In this document: positions 8,832 through 16,397 of the stretch, piece by piece | How positions within the stretch are numbered: the stretch's first letter is position 1 | Layout of the letters: every line of letters starts with the position of its first letter | Program-made: the position numbers and the translations under genes | Origin: Bacillota bacterium | GTDB lineage: Bacteria > Bacillota > Clostridia > Christensenellales > SZUA-584 | NCBI GenBank assembly: GCA_023461435.1 | Contig: JAEYLC010000033.1 | Span: forward strand, 119,222-183,221 | Length of the DNA stretch: 64,000 bases | Reading direction: 5' to 3' | Notes under the pieces: generated by a model | Told to the model about the DNA's origin: nothing | What the model saw: only the letters and a program-made list of their open reading frames with translations | Databases searched by the model: none

Positions 8832-9684
8832 GGCCTACGGCGGGCTTGTGATGTTCTCGCACACGCTGTTTTCGATACCCTTCGGCATCATCGCGATGCT
8901 GATGGCGGCGGATGGCTTCCCGTCGCTGTGGCTCACGGTCTGGATATTCGCGGCGCTGATCAGCGCCCGGACGGCGGCCAACGCGCTGAACCGCCTGATC
9001 GACAAGGACATCGACGCCAAAAACCCGAGGACCGCCGACAGGCACATGCCGCAGGGCGCGGTGGGGACGGGGGAGGTCGTCGGGCTCATCGCGGTCTGCC
9101 TGCTCGTTCTTATCGTCTCGGCATTCATGATCAGCCCAATCTGTGTGGGGCTGCTGCCCATACCGCTCGCCCTGTTCTCCGTCTACTCGTTCACCAAGCG
9201 GTTTACGTGGCTGTGCCACCTCATACTCGGCGCCGCCTGTGCCTGTGCGCCCGTGGGGGCCTGGGTCGCGGTGACCGGCGAAATCGGCGCGACAGCGCTC
9301 GTGCTGGGCGCGGCGGTGATGCTGTGGGTGGCGGGCTTCGACATCATATACGGCGCGCAGGATGTCGCGTTTGACCGTGAGCAGTCGCTGCATTCAATAC
9401 CCGAGACATTCGGCGTGAAAAACGCGCTGATCATTTCGGCTGTTTTTCATCTGGCGGCAGCCGCGTTGTTAATATATACAGGCTTGTTGGCCGGGCTCGG
9501 TCCGATATATTATATCGGCGTGGGGATCATCACCGCGCTGCTCGTTTACGAGCATGCGATCGTGTCGCCGACGAATCTCAAAAACGTCACCATCGCGTCG
9601 TACAGCGTCAACCAGATTGTGAGCACGCTGTTTCTGCTGTTTTCGGGCGCGGACATATTGATTAAATCATTCTGGGAGGCATAA
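8812..9684 (+). CDS. ubiA: UbiA-family prenyltransferase (4-HB/MqnP-like)
   Basis: A 290-residue polytopic membrane protein with eight or nine hydrophobic segments. It attaches a polyprenyl chain to an aromatic ring acceptor. The first Asp-rich motif NRLIDKDID is at residues 60-68 (N60, D64, D68), and the second, YGAQDVAFDREQ, is near residue 180. Both bind the magnesium-diphosphate of the prenyl donor. The Y-x-x-Q-D-x-x-F-D-R form and the following S-I-P are typical of 4-hydroxybenzoate and MqnP-type enzymes rather than MenA. Its start overlaps ubiD. In the futalosine route MqnP, MqnL and MqnM do prenylation, decarboxylation and cofactor synthesis, exactly the trio seen here. The futalosine genes mqnA-E are not in the window. 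Confidence 0.91.
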   Translation: MVLKKIKAYGGLVMFSHTLFSIPFGIIAMLMAADGFPSLWLTVWIFAALISARTAANALNRLIDKDIDAKNPRTADRHMPQGAVGTGEVVGLIAVCLLVLIVSAFMISPICVGLLPIPLALFSVYSFTKRFTWLCHLILGAACACAPVGAWVAVTGEIGATALVLGAAVMLWVAGFDIIYGAQDVAFDREQSLHSIPETFGVKNALIISAVFHLAAAALLIYTGLLAGLGPIYYIGVGIITALLVYEHAIVSPTNLKNVTIASYSVNQIVSTLFLLFSGADILIKSFWEA

Positions 9685-9687
9685 GCT

Positions 9688-10257
9688 GTGTCAAGATATA
9701 TTGTGGGGGTCACGGGGGCAAGCGGCAGCGTTTATGCCGTGAGGCTGCTCGAAGAGCTGCTTAAAAGCGGGCACGAGGTCCATTTTGTGATTTCGCAAAA
9801 CGGGCAGGATGTGATGGAATATGAAACGGGGCTGACGGTCAGCCCGGATTATGCGATTGCCTACCCCGAAGGCAAGCTCGTGGTCCACGCGCATGACGAC
9901 CTTTTTGCGCCGATATCGAGCGGCTCTTTTCAGACCGACGGCATGGCGGTGGTGCCCTGCTCAATGGCGACGCTCGGCGAAATCGCGGCCGGTTCCTCAA
10001 GGAATCTGCTTGGGCGCGCGGCGGATGTTTGCATCAAGGAGCGGCGCAAGCTCGTGCTGGTGCCGCGCGAGATGCCGCTGAGCCCCATCCATCTGCGCAA
10101 TATGCTGAGCCTTAGCGAAATGGGCGTAACGATCATGCCCGCGAGCCCGGGGTTCTATCACCGCCCGCAGACGATCGGTGATATCGTCGATTTTGTTGTG
10201 AGCCGCATCCTCGACGCGCTCGGGGTGGAAAATAGTTTATACCAAAAATGGAGGTAG
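9688..10257 (+). CDS. ubiX: UbiX-family flavin prenyltransferase
   Basis: A 189-residue protein starting at GTG 9688, with GGGAGG eight bases upstream and three bases after the ubiA stop. UbiX joins dimethylallyl phosphate to reduced FMN to make the prenyl-FMN cofactor used by UbiD. The N-terminal GVTGASGSVYA loop, the SSGSFQTDGM segment, the C-S-M-A-T-L motif and the conserved LVPREMPLSPIHLRNM stretch match the family. The length is normal. It forms a dodecameric cytosolic enzyme in characterised homologues. Its place directly after ubiD and ubiA argues that it supplies the operon's own decarboxylase. Confidence 0.93.
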   Translation: MSRYIVGVTGASGSVYAVRLLEELLKSGHEVHFVISQNGQDVMEYETGLTVSPDYAIAYPEGKLVVHAHDDLFAPISSGSFQTDGMAVVPCSMATLGEIAAGSSRNLLGRAADVCIKERRKLVLVPREMPLSPIHLRNMLSLSEMGVTIMPASPGFYHRPQTIGDIVDFVVSRILDALGVENSLYQKWR

Positions 10258-10260
10258 GTC

Positions 10261-11187
10261 ATGAAATCAAAATGGATAAGCGCCGCACTGGCGCTGCTGT
10301 TCGTATTATCGACGGGAGCGGGCTGCGCCGCCAAAGAGCCGTCGCAGACGCTGAGCATCGGCGTGCTGCCCGATGTGGATTCGATTCCGATCATCATCGC
10401 GCAAGAAAAGGGCTTTTTTGATAAGGAAGGCGTAGACGTTGACATCGAGCATTTCAAGAGCGCGCCGGACAGGGAGAGCGCGCTGCAGGCGGGCAGCATT
10501 GACGGCGCGGTGTCGGATATGCTGTCGGCGGCGTTTTTGACGGACGGTGGCTTTAAGGTGGCGATGACGTCGATGACCAACGGCAGCTATAAGCTGCTCG
10601 CGGGTCCGTCCATGAACGGCTCCACCGATCTTAAGGGCAAGTCCATCGCGATATCCACCAATACGATCATTGAATACACCACGGACAACATGCTTTCAAA
10701 GCTCGGCCTCAAGCCCGAAGATGTCAGCAAAACAGCCATACCGCAAATTCCCGTGCGGCTCGAAATGCTCCAGAGCGGACAGATCGATGCGGCGACGCTG
10801 CCCGAACCGCTGGCCTCCGAGGCCGTGAAAGCGGGCGCGACGGTGCTTAACAGCACGGACAGCCTCGGCATCAATCCGGGCGTGCTGCTTTTCAAGACGG
10901 ATGTGATCGAGTCTAAAAACGCCGAAATCACAGCGTTTTACAAGGCATATAACAGCGCGGTCGAATATCTTAAGAGTGCGCCGGTTTCGGAGTATGCGAA
11001 CATTCTGGTCGATGTCGCGGGCTTCCCCGAGGATGTGGAGGAAGGGCTTTCGCTGCCCGCCTACACCGCGGCAGCGCTGCCGTCCGCGGAGGATTTTGAC
11101 GGCGTGATGGCATGGCTCACGGAAAAGGGCCTGATAAAAAACACCTATCAATATGACGATCTGGTCGATAAAAGCTTCGTGAAATAA
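10261..11187 (+). CDS. ABC transporter substrate-binding lipoprotein, NMT1/SsuA-like
   Basis: A 308-residue exported binding protein. It has a positively charged start, a hydrophobic stretch and a lipobox ending GAGC near residue 22, so it should be lipid-anchored outside the membrane. The body begins LSIGVLPDVDSIPIIIAQEKGFFDKEG, the usual opening of the NMT1/THI5/SsuA family that binds small aromatic, sulfonate or pyrimidine ligands. An RBS GGAGG ends five bases before ATG 10261. It follows ubiX by three bases and precedes its ATPase by five. Being locked into a quinone operon, it plausibly captures an aromatic precursor. The ligand cannot be deduced from the sequence, and thiamine-precursor or sulfonate binding remains possible. 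Confidence 0.88.
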   Translation: MKSKWISAALALLFVLSTGAGCAAKEPSQTLSIGVLPDVDSIPIIIAQEKGFFDKEGVDVDIEHFKSAPDRESALQAGSIDGAVSDMLSAAFLTDGGFKVAMTSMTNGSYKLLAGPSMNGSTDLKGKSIAISTNTIIEYTTDNMLSKLGLKPEDVSKTAIPQIPVRLEMLQSGQIDAATLPEPLASEAVKAGATVLNSTDSLGINPGVLLFKTDVIESKNAEITAFYKAYNSAVEYLKSAPVSEYANILVDVAGFPEDVEEGLSLPAYTAAALPSAEDFDGVMAWLTEKGLIKNTYQYDDLVDKSFVK

Positions 11188-11192
11188 AGCGT

Positions 11193-11939
11193 ATGATCGA
11201 TATTAAAGGGCTTTCGGTCACATACAAAACGGACAGCGGCGAATTCCCCGCGGTGAGCGGTTTCGATCTGCATCTTGACAGGGGCGATATTTGCGCGCTG
11301 ATCGGCCCGTCGGGCTGCGGCAAATCGACGGTGCTTTATGTGCTGTCGGGCATACTCACGCGGTATGAGGGGCAGGTGCTGATCGACGGGCAGAGCGTTG
11401 ACCCGCAGAAGCAAAGGATCGGCCTCGTTCCGCAGAACTACGGGCTGCTCGACTGGGCGGACGTCTATCATAACGCGACGCTCGGCCTTAAGGTCAAGGG
11501 GACGCAAGCATCCGAATCCTTTGTTGCGCACATGCTTGAACGGCTGGGGCTCCAGGCTCTCAGCAAAAAATATCCGCGCCAGCTTTCGGGCGGGCAGCAG
11601 CAGCGCGCCGCGATCGCACGCTCGTTTATCATGCAGCCTGACGTGTTATTGATGGATGAGCCGTTCTCCGCGCTCGACGCGATGACGCGCGAGGACATTC
11701 AGGACCTTTTTTTAAACGTCTGGAAGGAGCACGCGACTTCCACGCTTTTTGTGACCCACAGCATTGAAGAAGCCGTGTACCTCGGCAGAAAGATTGCGGT
11801 CATGTCGCCCGCGCCGGGACGCATCCTAAGGGAGATCGACAACCCGCTGTTCGGAAAAAGCGGCCTGAGACTGTCGGAGGAGTTCTATTCGTTTGTCATG
11901 GCGCTGCGTGAGATGGTCAAAGAGGATTGGGCCGTATGA
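11193..11939 (+). CDS. ABC transporter ATP-binding protein, nitrate/sulfonate/taurine type
   Basis: A 248-residue ATPase of the SsuB/TauB group. Walker A is GPSGCGKST, the Q-loop is PQNYGLLDW, the signature is LSGGQQQRAA, Walker B is LLMDEPFSALD and the switch histidine is in VTHSIEEA. All catalytic motifs are intact. Its TGA overlaps the permease ATG (11936) in an ATGA arrangement, so the two are coupled. It energises the importer formed with the preceding lipoprotein and following permease. Confidence 0.93.
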   Translation: MIDIKGLSVTYKTDSGEFPAVSGFDLHLDRGDICALIGPSGCGKSTVLYVLSGILTRYEGQVLIDGQSVDPQKQRIGLVPQNYGLLDWADVYHNATLGLKVKGTQASESFVAHMLERLGLQALSKKYPRQLSGGQQQRAAIARSFIMQPDVLLMDEPFSALDAMTREDIQDLFLNVWKEHATSTLFVTHSIEEAVYLGRKIAVMSPAPGRILREIDNPLFGKSGLRLSEEFYSFVMALREMVKEDWAV

Positions 11940-12685
11940 AAAGAAAAAACGCGTGGGGGACTGTGAAGGTCCTTATCGGCATACTGGTCTTGTGGCAGCT
12001 GCTTGCTATGGTTCTTCATATCGCCTTTATCCCGACGCCGCTTGCGGTGCTTATGAACATTTTTAATATCTTTTTCACCAGGATTGCGCTGCACCTGCTG
12101 CTGAGCCTGTGGCGCATATTCGCGGGGCTTGCCGCGTCCGTATTGATCGGCGTGCCGCTGGGCTTATGCATGGGCTACTTTCCGGCGTGGAACCGGCATC
12201 TGTCGCCGCTTGTGTATTTCACCTATCCGATACCGAAGATCGCGCTGCTGCCGCTCGTGATGCTTATTTTCGGGCTCAGCGAGTTTTCAAAGATATTCAT
12301 GATCATGCTGATCGTGGTGTTCCAGGTGACTGTCTCGATGCGGGACGCGGTGAAAGCCATCCCTAAGGAAACGTTTTATTCCATGGTTTCGCTCGGCGCG
12401 CGGCGGCGGGATATTTTTAAGCTTGTGGTGTTTCCGGCTTCGCTGCCCACGCTTTTCTCCTCTGTAAGGGTCTCTTTAGGCACGGCGTTGTCGGTGCTGT
12501 TTTTTACGGAGACGTTCGGCACACAATACGGCCTCGGGTATTTCATCATGGATTCATGGATGCGGATCAACTATGTGGACATGTTTTCGGGCATATTGAT
12601 ACTCGGCATGCTGGGCCTCCTGCTGTTCGGCCTTGTGGACCTGCTGGAGCGGCGTGTGTGCCGCTGGAAAGCCGCCCGCGACTGA
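11936..12685 (+). CDS. ABC transporter permease, nitrate/sulfonate/taurine type
   Basis: A 249-residue membrane protein with six hydrophobic segments. I chose ATG 11936, which overlaps the ATPase stop as ATGA, over a TTG nine bases upstream. The cytoplasmic coupling loop reads SLGARRRDIFKLVVFPASLP, the EAA-like helix that contacts the ATPase in the SsuC/TauC family. It is the last gene of the operon that begins at ubiD. The next promoter is at 12755, and no clear terminator follows directly. Confidence 0.92.
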   Translation: MKRKNAWGTVKVLIGILVLWQLLAMVLHIAFIPTPLAVLMNIFNIFFTRIALHLLLSLWRIFAGLAASVLIGVPLGLCMGYFPAWNRHLSPLVYFTYPIPKIALLPLVMLIFGLSEFSKIFMIMLIVVFQVTVSMRDAVKAIPKETFYSMVSLGARRRDIFKLVVFPASLPTLFSSVRVSLGTALSVLFFTETFGTQYGLGYFIMDSWMRINYVDMFSGILILGMLGLLLFGLVDLLERRVCRWKAARD

Positions 12686-12754
12686 CAATAGGAGTATAAA
12701 TCTTAACAATTCTATTACCCGAAACGATGTGGTAGAGGCTGGGGCTGTCGGGGT

Positions 12755-12783
12755 TTGACGCCATCACGCTCATACTGTATAAT
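12755..12783 (+). promoter_or_regulatory. Consensus promoter of prfC
   Basis: TTGACG at 12755-12760, a 17-base spacer, and perfect TATAAT at 12778-12783. The predicted transcript starts near 12790, about 180 bases before the RF3 start region, leaving room for the leader structure at 12856-12920. Confidence 0.82.
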
Positions 12784-12855
12784 GAACCACGGTAAAATAT
12801 GAAGTTGTAAGGGCGGCGCCGCCGCTTTCAAGAATATTCAGGCTTTCAGGTTGGG

Positions 12856-12920
12856 AAGCTCTCATATGACAGATCCTTAAAGGCATCGCTGCGATGGATC
12901 TTTAGAGCTTCTGTTTTTTT
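12856..12920 (+). terminator. Terminator-like hairpin in the prfC leader (possible attenuator)
   Basis: AAGCTCT (12856-12862) pairs with AGAGCTT (12904-12910). Inside, AGATCC (12871-12876) pairs with GGATCT (12896-12901). Seven T residues follow at 12914-12920. It lies between a strong promoter and prfC, so it would stop leader transcripts unless relieved. A three-codon frame ATG AAG TTG TAA sits upstream at 12799-12810. Attenuation is inference. Confidence 0.6.
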
Positions 12921-12971
12921 GTGAAATAATAAGGCAAGGTGCACAGCTAAGTTTGCATCACAGAGGGGAGA

Positions 12972-14571
12972 ATGACGTATCAGCATCATTGAAAAAGAGG
13001 TCTCGCGCAGGAGAACCTTTGCCATCATATCGCATCCGGACGCGGGGAAAACAACACTGACGGAGAAACTGCTGCTTTACGGCGGCGCGATTCGGCTGGC
13101 GGGGGCTGTGAAAGGCAGAAAGGCCGCGAAGCACGCTGTGTCCGATTGGATGGAGATAGAAAAACAAAGAGGCATTTCGGTCACGTCCAGCGTGATGTAT
13201 TTCGATTATAACGGGTACCGTATCAATATCCTTGATACGCCCGGCCATCAGGATTTCAGCGAGGATACCTACAGAACGCTCGCGGCGGCGGATTGCGCTG
13301 TGATGCTTATTGACGGGGCGAAAGGCGTTGAGGCGCAGACAAAAAAGCTGTTCCACGTATGCAGGATGCGCGGCATACCCATTTTCACGTTTGTGAACAA
13401 GCTCGATAGGTTCTGCAAAAACCCTTTTGAGCTGATGGATGAGATCGAAAAAACACTTGGAATACGCTCTTGCCCAATGAACTGGCCGATCGGTGAAGAC
13501 GGCATGTTCAAAGGCGTATTCGACCGAAAAACATCACGCATCGAACTATTTGAAGCCGAGGGACACGGGCAGGAAATCGTCCGGTCACAGAGCGCATCGA
13601 TCGAGGGCAGCGAAATCAGGGAGCTGCTCGGAGAGAGGCTGCACGGCAAGCTCTGCGAGGATATCGCCCTGCTCGATATGGCCGGGGATGATTTTGACAT
13701 TGACAAAGTCAAGAGCGGGGCATTAACGCCTATGTTTTTTGGCAGCGCGATGACGAATTTCGGCGTCCAGCAGTTTCTGGATGAGTTTGTGAGCATTGCG
13801 CCCCCGCCTGCCAGGAAGGACAGCACCAAAGGGGCTGTCGATCCGGACAGCGGGCAGTTTTCCGGTTTTGTGTTCAAAATCCAAGCCAATATGGACCCGG
13901 CTCACCGCAATAGAATCGCTTTCATCAGAATCTGCTCCGGCAGGTTCGAGATTGGCATGGAGGTCATCCATGAGAGAACCGGTAAAATATTGCGTCTGGC
14001 GCAGCCGCAGCAATTCTTCGCGCAGGAAAGAACAACGGTGGAAGAGGCATATGCTGGAGACATCATCGGCGTGGTGGACACAGGCTTGCTGAATATCGGC
14101 GATACGCTGTGTGAAAGCAAAGAGACATATAAGTTCGAAGGGATTCCGATGTTTCCGGCGGAGCATTTCGCTCAGGTGCGCACACCCGATGCCATGAGAC
14201 GAAAACAGTTTCTGCAGGGGATCAACCAGATATCGGAAGAGGGCGCGATTCAGGTGTTCAAGCAGCCGAATCTGGGGGTGGAGACGCTGACCGTCGGTGT
14301 TGTGGGCGTGCTTCAGCTTGAGGTTTTGACGTACAGAATGAAGTTTGAATACGGTGTGGACATCGTGATCGAACGGCTGCCCTACACGCTGGCCAGATGG
14401 GTTGTCGCAAAGAATGTCACAAGAGACATGCTTGGGTTTTCCGACAACGCGAAGATTGTGGAGGACAGGCACCAGCGGCCCGTAATTCTCTATAAGGATG
14501 AGTGGACGCTGAGGCGTGCCGAGGAGAAAAACAAGGACGTCGAGTTTCTCGATATACCTCCGACTGTATAA
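12972..14571 (+). CDS. prfC: Peptide chain release factor 3 (RF3), apparent +1 frameshift at codon 3
   Basis: A GTPase that removes RF1/RF2 from the ribosome after termination. From codon 12979 the frame reads SIIEKEVSRRRTFAIISHPDAGKTT, giving the G1 loop. It continues with RGISVTSS (G2), DTPGHQDF (G3) and NKLDR (G4), then the RF3 C-terminal domains; about 530 residues in all, the normal family length. The problem is the start. This frame has a stop at 12973-12975 and no ATG, GTG or TTG until GTG 13108, which would delete the P-loop. A well-placed ATG at 12972, after GAGGGGAG, is in another frame and hits TGA at 12990. Removing one base (T12978) would join them. Either a sequencing error, a mutation or an unusual start is involved. 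The body shows no decay. Confidence 0.85.
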
Positions 14572-14640
14572 CGCTGAAAGTTATTTAAAAGAAACAAGCG
14601 TCTTTCGTGGTTAAGCCGATTAAGGCACCTGAATAAGCAC

Positions 14641-14677
14641 ATGGGCTGAAGCTATACGCTCCAGCCCATGCTTTTTT
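14641..14677 (+). terminator. Rho-independent terminator after prfC
   Basis: ATGGGCTG (14641-14648) pairs with CAGCCCAT (14662-14669), and a run of six T ends near 14677. The hairpin overlaps the last codons of the convergent ABC gene on the minus strand. Confidence 0.75.
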
Positions 14678-16397
14678 GTTGAATGCTGAAAAGCCGCTCA
14701 TAGAGGCCCTTGTTTTGCATCAGGACGTCGTGGGTGCCCTCTTCCGCGAGCTTTCCGTTTTCGAGCACAATGATTTTATCCGCGCCCATCACCGTTCTCA
14801 GGCGGTGAGCGATGACGATCACCGTTTTGCCGCTGACAAGCTTCGAGATGGCCTGCTGAATCAGCACTTCGTTTTCGGGGTCCAGAGATGCCGTGGCCTC
14901 ATCGAGCAGCACGATCGGCGCATCCTTGAGCAGCGCGCGCGCGATCGAAATACGCTGCCTTTCACCGCCTGAAAGCGTATACCCGTTTTCCCCGAGCATG
15001 CTTTGATATCCGTTTGGCATATGACTGACGAATTCATCACAGCAGGCCGCCTTGGCCGCTTCCCTCACCTGCTGCTCCGTCGCATTCAGATTGCCGATGC
15101 GGATGTTGTTGTAGACCGTGTCGTTGAACAGCACGACATCCTGAAAAACAAACGACATGTACCGCATCAAATGCTCCGGATCAAGTGACCTCACATTTAC
15201 GCCGCCGATTTTGATGCGGCCCTTGTTGACATCCCAAAAGCGCGCGATCAGCCTTGAAACCGTGCTCTTGCCGCAGCCGGACGGCCCCACGAGCGCCGTA
15301 ATGGCGTCCGAGGGAATGGATACGGTCAGGTCCTCGATCACCGCATCCTCGTTCTCCGTGTTGTAGCTGAACGATACGTTCTCAAATTCGATGTTGTAGT
15401 GAGTCAGCGGGCATTCCGAATCGCCTGTCATCACCGGCGTATCCATCAGCGTCCGCGTCCTTTTGGTTGCGGTGCGGTGGTGAAAAAGCTCCGGCAGCAG
15501 TGTGAACTCCACGACCACAGGGCCATATATCCGCACAACGATCACGAAGAACATCAGCAGCGGTATCAGCTCGATCAAGCTGCCGGTCAGCAGGTAGGTG
15601 CCCACGAATACGACGAGCCCGATGCCGGCCTGAAGCAGCATCTGCGCACCGGTGACCAATACGCCTGTTCCGAATTCCAGTTTGATCGCCATCTTCATCA
15701 TGGCGTGAAGCGCTTTGTCGAGCGCCGAGAATTTAGATCCGTCGAGCCCGCACGCTTTGATCACCTTGATTCCCTCGAGATATTCCTGAACCTGATCCGC
15801 GGCTTTCAGTTTCGAATCGACCGCTTTATCGCTTAAACGGTTCTGTATTTTCTTGCTGCCCAATACGACAAGCAGGGATAAAGGAACCGTGCCGAATATA
15901 CACAGCGCCATTCTCCAGTCGAACGCAGCCATCATGGCGCAAATCAGCGTGATTGAAATGGCGTTGGCGCACAGCTGGGGGATAATATGGCTCAGCACGT
16001 GCTCAACGGTCGCGCAGTCACCCATAATGTTGGTGGTCAGTTCTGATAAATCCTTTGAGTTGAAGAAGCTCATAGGCAGCTTGCGCAGCTGTTCGGCCAC
16101 ACTGATCCGTGAGCTTTCGGCCTCGATATACGAGGTGACATAGGTCTTTTTATAGTCGTGCTTGCTCGCGATGAACACGAGCAGCGCCGAGACAATGCCG
16201 AGCCCGAGCAGCAGCCCCATGGCGGTGATGGAAAGCGGCTGCCCCATCAAGGGCTTAAGCAGCTCGGTGATCAGCTGTATCGTCACGCCAAAAGGCAGCA
16301 TCAACGAGAGGTTGGTCAGCGTGCAGGCGAATATCGCCTTTTTTAGATCCGCATATCCCTTTTCAGTCAGCATCAGTAATGTTTTCAATTTACGCAC
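14652..16397 (-). CDS. ABC transporter, fused permease/ATPase, siderophore type (second of pair)
   Basis: A 581-residue half-transporter, with about six membrane spans in the first 300 residues and an ATPase domain after. The ATPase has Walker A GPSGCGKST, signature LSGGERQRIS, Walker B LLDEATASLDPENE and the switch histidine in IAHRL. It starts at GTG 16397 and overlaps the end of its partner by eight bases, so the two form a heterodimer. Paired fused ABC proteins beside an AraC regulator recall YbtP/YbtQ and IrtA/IrtB, exporter-fold proteins that import ferric siderophores. The shared operator at 18306 and the flavodoxin nearby favour iron uptake. Multidrug export is the alternative. Confidence 0.85.
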   Translation of the reverse strand: MRKLKTLLMLTEKGYADLKKAIFACTLTNLSLMLPFGVTIQLITELLKPLMGQPLSITAMGLLLGLGIVSALLVFIASKHDYKKTYVTSYIEAESSRISVAEQLRKLPMSFFNSKDLSELTTNIMGDCATVEHVLSHIIPQLCANAISITLICAMMAAFDWRMALCIFGTVPLSLLVVLGSKKIQNRLSDKAVDSKLKAADQVQEYLEGIKVIKACGLDGSKFSALDKALHAMMKMAIKLEFGTGVLVTGAQMLLQAGIGLVVFVGTYLLTGSLIELIPLLMFFVIVVRIYGPVVVEFTLLPELFHHRTATKRTRTLMDTPVMTGDSECPLTHYNIEFENVSFSYNTENEDAVIEDLTVSIPSDAITALVGPSGCGKSTVSRLIARFWDVNKGRIKIGGVNVRSLDPEHLMRYMSFVFQDVVLFNDTVYNNIRIGNLNATEQQVREAAKAACCDEFVSHMPNGYQSMLGENGYTLSGGERQRISIARALLKDAPIVLLDEATASLDPENEVLIQQAISKLVSGKTVIVIAHRLRTVMGADKIIVLENGKLAEEGTHDVLMQNKGLYERLFSIQQKSMGWSV

